In this document: one piece after another, positions 10,102 through 19,193 of the stretch | Numbering within the stretch: the first letter of the stretch is position 1 | How the letters are laid out: the number at the start of each line of letters is the position of its first letter | Assembly: GCA_963754285.1 (NCBI GenBank) | Contig: CAVWFN010000009.1 | Location: 1 to 64,000, forward strand | Origin: RYN-133 sp963754285 | GTDB taxonomy: Bacteria; Actinomycetota; Actinomycetes; Mycobacteriales; Jatrophihabitantaceae | Reading direction: 5' to 3' | Length of the DNA: 64,000 bases | Program-made: the position numbers and the translations under genes | Notes under the pieces: generated by a model | Told to the model about the DNA's origin: nothing | Seen by the model: the letters and a program-made list of their open reading frames with translations, nothing else | The model's database searches: none

Positions 10102-11312
10102 GAAGACAGATCCAGGTCGTGGCCCATGCGGTCGCGCTTGGTCTCGAGGTAGCGCAGGTTCTCCGGGTTGGCGTGTACCGGCAGTGGGACGCGGCCGACG
10201 ATGCGCAGTCCGTAGCCCTCGAGGCCGGCGCGCTTGGCCGGGTTGTTCGACAGCAGCCGCATCGACCGCACGCCGAGGTCGACGAGGATCTGTGCGCCCG
10301 TCCCGTAGTCGCGCGCGTCGGCCGGCAGGCCGAGCTCGAGGTTGGCGTCCAGGGTGTCCGAGCCCGCGTCCTGCAGCTGGTAGGCCTGCAGCTTGTGCAG
10401 CAGGCCGATGCCCCGTCCTTCATGACCGCGCACGTAGAGCACGACACCGCGGCCCTCGCGGGCGATCTCGGCGAGCGCGGCGTCCAACTGCGGACCGCAG
10501 TCGCAACGCAGCGAGCCGAACACGTCGCCGGTGAGGCACTCGGAGTGCACACGCACGAGCACGTCCTCACCGTCACCGATGTCGCCGAAGACGAACGCGA
10601 CATGCTCGCGCTTGTCGTAGCTCGACGAGTAGCCGACAGCGGTGTACTCGCCGTAACGCAGCGGCACCCTTGCGGACGCGACGCGCTCGACGAGCTTCTC
10701 GAACCTGCGCCGGTAGGCGATCAGGTCGGCGATCGAGATCATCGCGAGATCGTGCTCGTCGGCGAACACCCGCAATTCCTCGGCGCGGGCCATCCCGGAC
10801 GGGTCCTTCTCGCTGACCAGCTCGCACAAGACGCCCGCCGGCCGCAGCCCCGCCAGCCGGGCGAGGTCGACGGCGGCCTCGGTGTGGCCGGGCCGGCGAA
10901 GGACGCCACCGTCCTTGGCCCGCAACGGAACGACATGGCCGGGCCGGCTGAAGTCGGCGGCGTTCGCGTCGGGGTCGGCGAGCAGCCGGATCGTGTGCGC
11001 GCGGTCGGCCGCCGAGATGCCGGTCGAGACGCCTTCGCGAGCGTCGACGGTGACGGTGTAGGCCGTGCCGCGCCGGTCCTGGTTCACCCGGAACATCGGC
11101 GGCAGGTCGAGCCGGTCGGCTTCCTCCTCGGTGACCGGAACGCAGATGTAGCCCGACGTGTAGCGCACCATGAACGCAACCAGTTCCGGCGTCGCGAGCT
11201 CGGCAGCGAAGATCAGGTCGCCTTCGTTCTCGCGGTCCTCGTCGTCGATCACGACAACGGGTTTGCCCGCCTTGATGTCGACGACAGCCCGGTCGATGTC
11301 ATCCAGTCTCAT
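10098..11312 (-). CDS. ribBA: Bifunctional DHBP synthase / GTP cyclohydrolase II
   Basis: Supplies both branches of riboflavin synthesis. The first half (about 1-200) is RibB: ribulose 5-phosphate to 3,4-dihydroxy-2-butanone 4-phosphate, with VIDDEDRENEGDL and the PGHVVPLRAKDGGVLRRPGH region. The second half is RibA, GTP cyclohydrolase II, with the zinc cysteines C259, C270 and C272 in HSECLTGDVFGSLRCDCG. The ATG at 11312 has GAGGA 7 nt upstream and overlaps the ribE stop as ATGA. The length of 404 is normal for the fusion. Confidence 0.97.
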   Translation of the reverse strand: MRLDDIDRAVVDIKAGKPVVVIDDEDRENEGDLIFAAELATPELVAFMVRYTSGYICVPVTEEEADRLDLPPMFRVNQDRRGTAYTVTVDAREGVSTGISAADRAHTIRLLADPDANAADFSRPGHVVPLRAKDGGVLRRPGHTEAAVDLARLAGLRPAGVLCELVSEKDPSGMARAEELRVFADEHDLAMISIADLIAYRRRFEKLVERVASARVPLRYGEYTAVGYSSSYDKREHVAFVFGDIGDGEDVLVRVHSECLTGDVFGSLRCDCGPQLDAALAEIAREGRGVVLYVRGHEGRGIGLLHKLQAYQLQDAGSDTLDANLELGLPADARDYGTGAQILVDLGVRSMRLLSNNPAKRAGLEGYGLRIVGRVPLPVHANPENLRYLETKRDRMGHDLDLSS

Positions 11313-11914
11313 GAGTTGGTCCTCGTCATCAATCGTTCGACGTATTTGGCAAGGACGTCGACCTCCAGGTTGACCGGGTCGCCGACCTGCGCCGCGCCGA
11401 GCGTCGTGGCGCGCAGGGTCTCGGGGATCAGGCCGACCTCGAACCAGTCGTCGCCGACCGCCGAGACCGTCAGCGAGATACCGTCCACCGCGATGGACCC
11501 CTTCTCGGCGACGTAGCGCGACAGCTCGGCCGGTAACCCGAAACGCACGGTGTGCCAGGCCTCGGAGGGGGTGCGCGACACGACGACGCCGGTGCCGTCG
11601 ACGTGGCCCTGGACGATGTGCCCGTCCAGGCGCGAGTCGACGCGCGCGGCGCGTTCGAGGTTGACCCGGCTGCCGGTGACGAGGGTGCCGAGTGCGGAGC
11701 GTTTGAGGGTTTCGCCCATGACGTCGAAACCAACCCGGACCGGACCGTCGCCATTCCAGCCCACGACGGTCAGGCACACCCCGTTGACGGCGATGGACGC
11801 GCCGTGGGTCAGGTCATCGGTGATCGTCGTGGCCGCGACATGCAGTACGGCCGAGTCGCCGCTGTGGTCGACGCCGACGACCTCGCCGACCTCTTCGATG
11901 ATGCCGGTGAACAC
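11309..11914 (-). CDS. ribE: Riboflavin synthase, alpha chain
   Basis: Final step of riboflavin synthesis, dismutating two lumazines to riboflavin plus a pyrimidine. The 201 residues contain two lumazine-binding repeats. The first begins MFTGIIEEVGEVV and includes GVCLTVV; the second begins near HIVQGHVDGTGVV and includes GISLTVS. It lies 3 nt after ribD and overlaps ribBA by 4 nt. I saw no FMN riboswitch before the group; regulation may come from promoters further upstream. Confidence 0.97.
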   Translation of the reverse strand: MFTGIIEEVGEVVGVDHSGDSAVLHVAATTITDDLTHGASIAVNGVCLTVVGWNGDGPVRVGFDVMGETLKRSALGTLVTGSRVNLERAARVDSRLDGHIVQGHVDGTGVVVSRTPSEAWHTVRFGLPAELSRYVAEKGSIAVDGISLTVSAVGDDWFEVGLIPETLRATTLGAAQVGDPVNLEVDVLAKYVERLMTRTNS

Positions 11915-11917
11915 GCG

Positions 11918-12955
11918 TTACTCCCCTTCGGGCCAGATCGGACGGGCGACGATCTTGAGGTCTTCGCCGAGCCGTTCGATCACGTCGATGTCCAGTGTGA
12001 CCGCTTCACCGATGGATTCGATGCCGGAATTACCCAGAGCGTGGGCACCGTCACCCAGCAGCTTCGGCGCGAGGTAGGCGACGACCTCGTCCACGCAGTG
12101 CGCTTCGACGAACGCGCCGGCCAGGGTCGGGCCGCCTTCGAGCAGGACGTGACGCACACCGCGGTCGAACAGGGCCTTCAGGGCGAACCGGGGCACTGCG
12201 GTGTCGAGCACGAGCGACTCGGCGCTCGCGTCGAGCACCCTTGCCAGTTGGGGCGTGCGGTGCCGGCGGTCGAGCACCACCCGCAACGGCTGGTGCTCGT
12301 CGGGGATGCCGTCCTCACCGCGCACGGTCAGCTGGGGATCGTCGGCGAGCACGGTGCCGCTGCCGACCACGATCGCGTCGACGATCGCGCGCAGCGCGTG
12401 CACGTCGGTACGCGCGACCGTTCCGGTGATCCATTGCGAGCTGCGATCCGCTGCCGCGACCCGACCGTCCAGCGTCGCGGCGTACTTCCACGTCACGAAC
12501 GGACGTGCGGTGCGCACGGCGTGCAGCCAGGGACGCAGCGCACCGGCCGCCGCTTCGGTGGCGGCCAGCCCGGCGACGACTTCGATACCGGCCTGTTCCA
12601 GCACGGCCTGCCCGCCGGCCGCCTCTGGGTTCGGGTCGGCGACCGCGAAGACGACCCGCGCGACGCCGGCGTCGATGAGTGCCTCGGTGCACGGGCCGGT
12701 GCGACCGGTGTGGGCGCACGGTTCGAGGGTGACGACCATGGTCGCGCCGCGCGCCGCGTCACCGGCGGCGGCCAGGGCGACGATCTCGGCGTGCGGGCCG
12801 CCCGCGGGCGTCGTCGCGCCTTCTCCGAGGAGAGTCGCGTCCGGGCCGAGCACCACCGCTCCGACCGGCGGGTTGGGGCTGGTACGGCCACGCACGGTCT
12901 CGCCCAGCACGAGCGCGCGCTGCATCGCCGCGAGCTCGGCCTCGTCCCGATCCAT
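11918..12955 (-). CDS. ribD: Riboflavin deaminase/reductase
   Basis: Bifunctional enzyme for steps 2 and 3 of riboflavin synthesis. The N-terminal deaminase domain has the zinc motif GGPHAEIVA (H55, catalytic E57) with C80 and C89 in LEPCAHTGRTGPC. The C-terminal dihydrofolate-reductase-like domain (about 145-345) is the NADPH-dependent reductase and includes WKYAATLDGRVAA and HVLLEGGPTLAGAF. The 345-residue length is typical. It lies 25 nt downstream of rpe. Confidence 0.96.
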   Translation of the reverse strand: MDRDEAELAAMQRALVLGETVRGRTSPNPPVGAVVLGPDATLLGEGATTPAGGPHAEIVALAAAGDAARGATMVVTLEPCAHTGRTGPCTEALIDAGVARVVFAVADPNPEAAGGQAVLEQAGIEVVAGLAATEAAAGALRPWLHAVRTARPFVTWKYAATLDGRVAAADRSSQWITGTVARTDVHALRAIVDAIVVGSGTVLADDPQLTVRGEDGIPDEHQPLRVVLDRRHRTPQLARVLDASAESLVLDTAVPRFALKALFDRGVRHVLLEGGPTLAGAFVEAHCVDEVVAYLAPKLLGDGAHALGNSGIESIGEAVTLDIDVIERLGEDLKIVARPIWPEGE

Positions 12956-12980
12956 GTCCGGTCTCGTGTCCTCGTCGCGG

Positions 12981-13661
12981 CTAGCGGTTCATCGCAGCGC
13001 GGGCGCTCGCGCGCAGGGCCGCGACGGCCTGGTCGGGGTTCTCGGCGCCGTAGACCGAGGAACCTGCGACGAACACGTCCGCGCCTGCCTCGGCCGCCGC
13101 TTCGATCGTGTCCGGCCCGATGCCGCCGTCGACCTCGATGAACAGGCGCAGGTGCCCGGCACGGACCTGCTCGCGGGCCAGGCGGACCTTCGGCAGCACC
13201 TCGGCCATGAACTCCTGGCCGCCGAAGCCCGGCTCGACGGTCATGACGAGCAGGGTGTCGAACTCGCGCAGCAGCTCCAGATAGGGCTCGAGCGGCGTCC
13301 CCGGCTTCACGCTCAGGCCGGCGAGCGCGCCGGCAGCGCGGATCGAGCGAGCGGTCTGGACTGCGTCGGCGGCGGCCTCGACGTGGAAGGTCACGTTGGC
13401 CGCGCCGGCCTCGGCGTAGCCGGGCGCCCACCGGTCGGGATCGTCGATCATCAGGTGGCAATCGAGTGGCAGGTCGGTCGACTTGTGGAGGCTTTTCACG
13501 ACCGGCAGCCCGAGCGTGAGGTTGGGGACGAAGTGGTTGTCCATCACGTCGACGTGCAGCCAGTCGGCGCTGCTCACGGCGTCGGCCTCGTCGCCCAGGC
13601 GGGCGAAGTCGGCCGCCAAGATGCTGGGCGCGATCATCGGTTCGGCGGGTCCGGACGGCAC
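12981..13661 (-). CDS. rpe: Ribulose-phosphate 3-epimerase
   Basis: Interconverts ribulose 5-phosphate and xylulose 5-phosphate. The TIM-barrel protein has 226 residues. It contains IAPSILAADFARLG, the metal/catalytic residues H36 and D38 (WLHVDVMDNHFVPN), H69 (DCHLMI), VEPGFGGQEF and EVDGGI. It leads the rib genes in this order, as in other actinobacteria, and supplies a precursor pool used by RibB. The lipoprotein gene is divergent only 33 nt away. Confidence 0.97.
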   Translation of the reverse strand: MPSGPAEPMIAPSILAADFARLGDEADAVSSADWLHVDVMDNHFVPNLTLGLPVVKSLHKSTDLPLDCHLMIDDPDRWAPGYAEAGAANVTFHVEAAADAVQTARSIRAAGALAGLSVKPGTPLEPYLELLREFDTLLVMTVEPGFGGQEFMAEVLPKVRLAREQVRAGHLRLFIEVDGGIGPDTIEAAAEAGADVFVAGSSVYGAENPDQAVAALRASARAAMNR

Positions 13662-13682
13662 GCGGCGAGTCTATCGACGCGC

Positions 13683-13694
13683 TACATTCGCTCG
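13683..13694 (+). promoter_or_regulatory. Leaderless promoter of the lipoprotein gene
   Basis: TACATT (13683-13688) then 6 nt then ATG. Confidence 0.6.
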
Positions 13695-14543
13695 ATGCCA
13701 ATCCGTGTGCGTCCGGCACTTCTGGCGCTCAGCGCGTGCCTGTTCGTGGCGAGCGGTTGTGCGTCACTGACCGCGGGCTCCGGGTCGGGCAGCGGCGCAC
13801 CGGCGCCGAACACGTCGCCGCGCACGTCGCCTCGACCCGGTACGTCCCCTGCGTCGACAACCTCCGTGCCGCCGTCCACCGGCACGGCAACGCCGTCGTC
13901 GTCCGCGTCGGGGGCGAACGGGTGTGCCGGCGCGTACTGCGACGATTTCAGTTCACCCAAGAGCGGGTGGGACACCGGCAACGAGAAGCACTTCTACAGC
14001 CAGTACGACTCGTATCTCGGCGGCACCTTCCGCATGGGCGAGCGGCACGACGCGATCCTGACCGTGCCCGCCCCGTACGACATCACCAAGGCCTCGAGTG
14101 ACGACAGCGTGCAGGTCGACGCACAGGCGATCCTCGGGCCGAAGTCGCCCAAGGACGCGATCTACGGCCTCTCGTGCTGGAACCACGAGGCACGCAACAA
14201 GTCGACCTCCGCGTTCGTGTTCTCATTCACCCGCAGCGGCGCGCAGATCGTGCTGTGGGACAACACCGACGGGTCGACCCACACGTTGAAGAAGATGTCG
14301 TGGTCGGGCGTGGTGCGGCCCGCGCCGTACCGCAACCAGGTTCGGGCGTTGTGCGTGCAGCGCACGCGTCACGGCCGCACCTATGCCGAGCTCGGGATGT
14401 CCGTCAACGGCCGGATCCTGGCCAAGCTCTATCCGCAGGGCGGCAAGAGCAAACCCTGGACGACTGGCAACCAGGTCGGGCTGATCGTCGGCCTCACCGG
14501 GGCGGACGTGTTCTACGACAACTTCGTGGTCGCCGGCGCCTGA
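13695..14543 (+). CDS. Secreted lipoprotein, function unknown
   Basis: A 282-residue protein with a lipoprotein signal peptide ending in the lipobox ASGC (lipidated Cys22), then a Ser/Thr/Pro/Gly-rich linker (about 24-72) that probably spans the cell wall. The globular part (about 75-282) starts CAGAYCDDFSSPKSGW and ends VFYDNFVV. The DDFS...SGW opening and the FYDNF ending resemble beta-sandwich glycan-binding or DUF1080-like folds; that is inference. A TACATT hexamer exactly 6 nt before the ATG implies a leaderless mRNA. It stands alone on the plus strand among minus-strand housekeeping genes. Confidence 0.8.
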   Translation: MPIRVRPALLALSACLFVASGCASLTAGSGSGSGAPAPNTSPRTSPRPGTSPASTTSVPPSTGTATPSSSASGANGCAGAYCDDFSSPKSGWDTGNEKHFYSQYDSYLGGTFRMGERHDAILTVPAPYDITKASSDDSVQVDAQAILGPKSPKDAIYGLSCWNHEARNKSTSAFVFSFTRSGAQIVLWDNTDGSTHTLKKMSWSGVVRPAPYRNQVRALCVQRTRHGRTYAELGMSVNGRILAKLYPQGGKSKPWTTGNQVGLIVGLTGADVFYDNFVVAGA

Positions 14544-14559
14544 TCAGGGGTTCGATCGT

Positions 14560-15894
14560 TCAGTTGCGGGTGACCAGCGCGCAGAACATCGCGTCGGTGC
14601 CGTGGCGGTGCGGCCACAGCTGGACGGTCGGACCGCCGCCGAGATCGGGCACGGCGTCGAACATCGGCCGCGCGTCGCGCAGGTCGAGGCCGGCGACGAC
14701 GTCGAGCGTCTCCGCCCGGTGCGGCGAACAGGTCACGTAGGCGACCACTCCCCCGGGACGGACGAGCTTCAGCGCTGCGGCGAGCAGCGCACGCTGCAGT
14801 TCGACGAGCGTGGCGAGGTCATCCGGCGTGCGCCGCCACCGTGCCTCGGGCCGTCTGCGCAACGCGCCCAACCCGGTGCACGGCGCGTCGAGCAGCACCC
14901 GGTCGTAACCGCCGTCACGCTCGGGCAGTTCGCGGGCATCGCCGACATGCACCTCGACCTGCCACGGGGCGGTTGCCTGCCGCACGAGGTCGGCCCGATG
15001 CGGTCGCAGTTCGTTCGCGGTCAGCACGGCCCCGCGCTCGGCGGCCAGCGCGGCGAGCAGGGCCGCCTTGCCGCCCGGGCCGGCGCACAGATCGAGCCAG
15101 CGCTCGTCACGTCCGTCAATCGGGGCGTTGGCGAGGGCAACAGCGCACAACTGGCTGCCCTCGTCCTGCACGCCGGCCCGATGCGTGCGCACCGCGGCGA
15201 GTGCTCCCGGATCGCCGCCGTCGAGCTGCACGGCGAACGGCGACCACGGCCCGGCGCTGCCGCCGGCTTCGGCGATCAGATCGTCGCGAGAGATCTGCCC
15301 GGGCCACGCGACCAGGTGCGTGCGTGGCCGCTCGTCATCCGCGGCGAGGGCCGCGGCGGTCTCGTCGAGTGGTCCGTCGAGCGCATCGCCGAGCGCGTCG
15401 GCGAATGCCGCGGCGATCCACTCCGGGTGCGCGGTGCGCAGGGCAAGGCGTCCCAGCGGTGTCTCGTCGCGTCCGAGCTGTTCGGTCCAGGCGTCCCAGC
15501 TCGCTCGGGTGACGCGGCGCAGGACGGCGTTGACGAACCCGGCAGCGCGGCTGCGTCCGGTCGTCCGGGCGAGATCGACGGTGGTGGCGACGGCGGCGTG
15601 CGGCGGGATGCGGGTACGCAACGCCTGGTAGGCGCCGAGGCGCAGGAGGTCGAGCACCTCGGGCTGGACATCGGGCAGCGGACGGTCGATGCACTCGGCG
15701 AGCACGCGGTCGAGCGTCCCGACCGCGCGGACGGTGCCGTAGGCGAGCTCGGTCGCGAACGCGGCGTCGCGGCCGGTCAGCCCGGCGGCCCGGATGAGCG
15801 GTGGCAGCGCCAGGTTGGCGTACGCACCGTCGACCTCGACCGAGCGAACGAGCCGGTAGGCGACTTCACGTGGCGAGCGGGGCGGGTCAGCCAA
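14560..15894 (-). CDS. rsmB: 16S rRNA (cytosine-5) methyltransferase RsmB
   Basis: Methylates a cytosine of 16S rRNA with S-adenosylmethionine. An N-terminal NusB-like RNA-binding domain (about 1-150) precedes a Rossmann methyltransferase domain. That domain has WLDLCAGPGGKAALLAALAA (SAM motif I) and the two cysteine motifs LLDAPCTGLGALRRRP and VAYVTCSPHRAE, which hold the general-base-associated and nucleophilic cysteines. The start is placed at the TTG at 15894, which overlaps the fmt stop by 8 nt and gives 444 residues, the usual length; no ATG or GTG fits this position, so the start is less certain than the gene. Confidence 0.93.
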   Translation of the reverse strand: MADPPRSPREVAYRLVRSVEVDGAYANLALPPLIRAAGLTGRDAAFATELAYGTVRAVGTLDRVLAECIDRPLPDVQPEVLDLLRLGAYQALRTRIPPHAAVATTVDLARTTGRSRAAGFVNAVLRRVTRASWDAWTEQLGRDETPLGRLALRTAHPEWIAAAFADALGDALDGPLDETAAALAADDERPRTHLVAWPGQISRDDLIAEAGGSAGPWSPFAVQLDGGDPGALAAVRTHRAGVQDEGSQLCAVALANAPIDGRDERWLDLCAGPGGKAALLAALAAERGAVLTANELRPHRADLVRQATAPWQVEVHVGDARELPERDGGYDRVLLDAPCTGLGALRRRPEARWRRTPDDLATLVELQRALLAAALKLVRPGGVVAYVTCSPHRAETLDVVAGLDLRDARPMFDAVPDLGGGPTVQLWPHRHGTDAMFCALVTRN

Positions 15895-16813
15895 GCGTCT
15901 CGCCGGCCTCGATGCGCGCGCCGCGGGCCCAGTCGGCGGCGGGCATCGCGCGCTTGCCCGGCGGTTGCACGAAGCCGAGCTCCACCTCGACGCTGGCCGT
16001 GCCGACAGCGACGCCCGCGCGGTCGGCGTGCACCTGCCCCGGCGCCAACTCGTTCGCACCGCGCAGCCGCACCGGCCCGAGCTTGAGTCGTTCGCCGCGG
16101 AAGGTCGTCCAGGCGCCGGGGGTGGGCGTGCACGCGCGGACGAGCCGGTCGACGTGCCGCGCCGGCGAGTTCCACGGCACGCGCGCGTCGTCGACGGTGA
16201 TCTTGCCGGCGACCGAGACACCGTCTGGTTGCTGGGGGCGCGGGACGAGTGATCCGTCCGCGATGCCGTCCATGGTCGCGCGGAGCAGTCCGGCGCCTGA
16301 GACGGCGAGCCGCTCGAGCAGGTCGCCGCTGGTGTCGGTCGGGCGGATCGACTCGGTCACGACGCCGAAGACCGGGCCGGTGTCGAGGCCGGCCTCGATC
16401 AGGAACGTGGACGCGCCGGTGACGTCGTCGCCGTGCAGGATCGCGTGCTGGACGGGCGCGGCGCCGCGCCAGGCAGGAAGCAGCGAGAAGTGCAGGTTGA
16501 CCCATCCGTGGCGCGGGACGTCCAGCGCGCGCTGCGGCAGCAGCGCCCCATAGGCGACGACGGGGCAGGCGTCCACGTCAAGGGCGCGCAGCTCGTCGAG
16601 GAAGTCGGGGTCGCCGGGCCTGGCCGGCGTCAGGACGGGCACGCCTGCCTCGTTCGCGAGCTCGGCCACCGGCGAGGACGTCGTGCGGCGCCCGCGTCCG
16701 GCGCGCGCGGGCGGACGGGTGATCACCGCGACCACGTCGTGGCCGGGTGCGTCCAAAAGCGCACGAAGCGACGGGACGGCCGCCGCCGGCGTCCCTGCGA
16801 AGGCGAGCTTCAT
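15887..16813 (-). CDS. fmt: Methionyl-tRNA formyltransferase
   Basis: Formylates initiator Met-tRNA using 10-formyltetrahydrofolate. The 308 residues start MKLAFAGTPAAAVPSLRALL. The catalytic residues fall at the same numbers as in E. coli: N106 and H108 in VNLHFSLLPAWRGAAPV, and D144 in EAGLDTGPV. It lies 1 nt after the def stop and overlaps rsmB, so def-fmt-rsmB form one unit for translation initiation. Confidence 0.97.
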   Translation of the reverse strand: MKLAFAGTPAAAVPSLRALLDAPGHDVVAVITRPPARAGRGRRTTSSPVAELANEAGVPVLTPARPGDPDFLDELRALDVDACPVVAYGALLPQRALDVPRHGWVNLHFSLLPAWRGAAPVQHAILHGDDVTGASTFLIEAGLDTGPVFGVVTESIRPTDTSGDLLERLAVSGAGLLRATMDGIADGSLVPRPQQPDGVSVAGKITVDDARVPWNSPARHVDRLVRACTPTPGAWTTFRGERLKLGPVRLRGANELAPGQVHADRAGVAVGTASVEVELGFVQPPGKRAMPAADWARGARIEAGETLG

Positions 16814-16814
16814 C

Positions 16815-17345
16815 TCAGTGCGGGCTGACCTTGACCCTGGGTGTGTCCAGGCCGGACCACTCCGCGGCGCGGATGGCCCGCATCGCCGCCTTGCGGGTCT
16901 CGGGATCGAGGCGGGACACGAACATGACGCCGTCGAGATGGTCGGTTTCGTGCTGAATGCACCGCGCGAGCTTCGCGGTCCCCTCGACGGTCACCGGGTC
17001 CCCGTACATGTTCTGGCCGTGCGCGACGACATGCGCACGTCGCACGCAGTCGAAGGCGAGTCCGGGGATCGAGAGGCAGCCCTCCGGACCGTCCTGAGTC
17101 GCCTCGCTCGTGAAGTGCAGCACCGGGTTGATCAGGTGACCCGCCTGCTCGTCGTCGACGTGGTAGGTGAAGACGCGAAGTGAGACGCCGATCTGCGGGG
17201 CGGCAAGGCCGACACCGGGCGCAGCGAGCATCGTCTGCTCGAGGTCGGTGACGAGTTGCCGCAGTTCGGCGTCGAAATCGGTCACCGGTTCAGCCGGCGT
17301 GCGCAACACGGGATCGCCGAACAGGCGGATAGGGACGACCGTCAC
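16815..17345 (-). CDS. def: Peptide deformylase
   Basis: Removes the formyl group from nascent peptides. It has the three metal-site motifs: GVGLAAPQIG (44-53), EGCLS with C90, and H132-E-T-D-H136. The start is set at the GTG at 17345 (176 residues, beginning MTVVPIRLFGDPVLRTP) rather than an in-frame GTG at 17387. The family begins at this point, and a TACACT hexamer lies 7 nt before 17345, which fits a leaderless mRNA. It is the first gene of def-fmt-rsmB. Confidence 0.95.
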   Translation of the reverse strand: MTVVPIRLFGDPVLRTPAEPVTDFDAELRQLVTDLEQTMLAAPGVGLAAPQIGVSLRVFTYHVDDEQAGHLINPVLHFTSEATQDGPEGCLSIPGLAFDCVRRAHVVAHGQNMYGDPVTVEGTAKLARCIQHETDHLDGVMFVSRLDPETRKAAMRAIRAAEWSGLDTPRVKVSPH

Positions 17346-17358
17346 GGCGGAAAGTGTA
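17346..17358 (-). promoter_or_regulatory. Leaderless promoter of def
   Basis: TACACT (17353-17358) then 7 nt then GTG; supports the chosen start. Confidence 0.6.
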
Positions 17359-17389
17359 CGGAACCGGTGGACCGGGTGACGTGTCACTA

Positions 17390-17404
17390 GTTAGCATGGC
17401 TAAC
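17390..17404. promoter_or_regulatory. Palindromic operator before the MFS gene
   Basis: GTTAGC-ATG-GCTAAC, a perfect 6-bp inverted repeat with a 3-nt spacer, overlapping a TAGCAT -10-like hexamer (17392-17397). It is placed to control the MFS pump at 17421. The size and spacing fit a MarR- or TetR-type regulator encoded elsewhere. Confidence 0.65.
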
Positions 17405-17420
17405 GAATGAAAGGACCTCT

Positions 17421-19193
17421 GTGCCCCACTCCGAAACTCACGATCGCCGGGTTGCCCTGTCGGTGACCACGGTCGGCATCCTTGCCGCCACGCTCAACTC
17501 GTCGATCCTGCTCATCTCGCTGCCCGCGATCTTCGCCGGGCTCGGGCTCAACCCGCTTGCGCCCGAGAACATCTCCTACCTGCTGTGGATGCTCATGGGC
17601 TTCCTGCTGGTGACCGCCGTCCTGGTGGTGACCTTCGGACGCCTCGGCGACCAGTACGGCCGGGCCAAGCTGTTCAACCTCGGCTTCTTGATCTTCGCGC
17701 TCGGCTCGATCGGGTGTGCGCTCGTGCCCAACAGCGGCTCGGCCGGCGCGCTCGAGATCATCGTCATGCGCGTCGTCCAGGGCGTCGGTGGCGCGATGGT
17801 CATGGCGAACTCGACGGCGATCATCACCGATGCGTTCCCGCCCGAGCGGCGCGGTTTCGCCCTCGGGGTGAACCAGGTGTCGGCGCTGGCCGGCTCGTTC
17901 CTGGGACTGATCATCGGTGGCGTGCTGTCGGAGTGGCACTGGCGTGCCGTGTTCTGGGTCAGCGTCCCGGTCGGCGTGTGGGGTACCTGGATGGGCTACC
18001 GCTCGCTGCACGACAAGCCGCGTGACCGCTCGCGGCGCGTGGTCGTCGACTGGTGGGGCAACCTGACCTTCGGGATCGGCCTCATCGCGTTGCTGATCGC
18101 GATCACTTACGGCCTGCAGCCCTACGGCGGGCACACCATGGGGTGGACGTCGCCGCGCGTGCTCACCGGCATGATCGCCGGGGTCGCGCTGCTGGTCGCC
18201 TTCGTGATCATCGAGAACCACGTTGCCGACCCGATGATCAACATGAAGCTGTTCAAGGTGCGCGCGTTCGCTGCGGGGCAGGCGGTCAACCTGCTGGCGG
18301 CGATGTCGCGCGGTGGCTTGCAGTTCATGCTGATCATCTGGCTGCAGGGCATCTGGCTGCCGCTGCACGGCTACAAGTTCGCCGACACTCCGTTGTGGGC
18401 GGGCATCTACATGCTGCCGCTGACCATCGGGTTCCTCATCGCGGGCCCCGCGTCCGGCGCGATCTCGGACCGGTTCGGTGCTCGTGCGTTCGCGACCGGC
18501 GGGCTGCTGCTGACGGCGGCCACCTTCGTCGGGTTGATCATGCTGCCGGCAGATTTCAACTACGTGCTGTTCGCCGGGCTGCTCGCGCTCAACGGCATCG
18601 GGATGGGGCTCATGGCCGCGCCGAACTCGGCGGCGATCATGAACGCCGTTCCGGCCAGCGCGCGAGGCGCCGCCTCGGGCATCCGCGCGACCGGCATGAA
18701 CGCCGGCATGGTCTTGTCGATGGGTGGGTTCTTCACGCTCATGGCCGTCGGCCTGGCGAGCACGCTGCCGGCGGCATTGTCTGGTGGCCTGATCGGTGCC
18801 GGGGTCACGCCGGGCGCGGCACACGCCGCCTCGCACGCCTCGCCGGTCGGCTTGCTGTTCGCCGCGTTCCTCGGCGACAACCCCGTCCACGCCCTCGTGC
18901 CGAACCCTGGAGCGCACGCGAACACCTCGATGATCTACGGGCAGCAGTTCTTCCCGAACCTGATCTCGGATCCGTTCCGGCACGGACTGCTGATCGCGTT
19001 CAGCGCGTCGATCATCATGCTGCTGCTGGCCGCCGGGGCGTCGCTCATGCGGGGCGCGAAGTTCGTGCACGCCGAAGCCGAGCACCCGCTCGCCGACGGT
19101 GCGGCACGCGAGGGCGGCGCGCTGTCGGTTCCCGCGTTGCCCGACGAAGACGTCGCCTACGACGACGCGCTGGCCGGGCGCTCGTCGGCCTGA
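17421..19193 (+). CDS. MFS drug:H+ antiporter, DHA2 (EmrB/QacA) family
   Basis: A 590-residue permease with about 14 predicted membrane helices. It has the MFS motif A GRLGDQYGRAKLF between helices 2 and 3, and a motif C-like GSFLGLIIGG. It probably exports lipophilic compounds with proton exchange. The GTG at 17421 has AAAGGA 5 nt upstream. A perfect palindrome overlapping a TAGCAT hexamer lies just before it and probably is its operator, but no regulator gene adjoins. The 3' end overlaps the convergent K+ channel gene by 37 nt. Confidence 0.88.
   Translation: MPHSETHDRRVALSVTTVGILAATLNSSILLISLPAIFAGLGLNPLAPENISYLLWMLMGFLLVTAVLVVTFGRLGDQYGRAKLFNLGFLIFALGSIGCALVPNSGSAGALEIIVMRVVQGVGGAMVMANSTAIITDAFPPERRGFALGVNQVSALAGSFLGLIIGGVLSEWHWRAVFWVSVPVGVWGTWMGYRSLHDKPRDRSRRVVVDWWGNLTFGIGLIALLIAITYGLQPYGGHTMGWTSPRVLTGMIAGVALLVAFVIIENHVADPMINMKLFKVRAFAAGQAVNLLAAMSRGGLQFMLIIWLQGIWLPLHGYKFADTPLWAGIYMLPLTIGFLIAGPASGAISDRFGARAFATGGLLLTAATFVGLIMLPADFNYVLFAGLLALNGIGMGLMAAPNSAAIMNAVPASARGAASGIRATGMNAGMVLSMGGFFTLMAVGLASTLPAALSGGLIGAGVTPGAAHAASHASPVGLLFAAFLGDNPVHALVPNPGAHANTSMIYGQQFFPNLISDPFRHGLLIAFSASIIMLLLAAGASLMRGAKFVHAEAEHPLADGAAREGGALSVPALPDEDVAYDDALAGRSSA

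Noticed and set aside
9598..13694. An FMN riboswitch controlling the rib genes
   Set aside because: No long leader precedes rpe or ribD and no FMN-element motif was seen.
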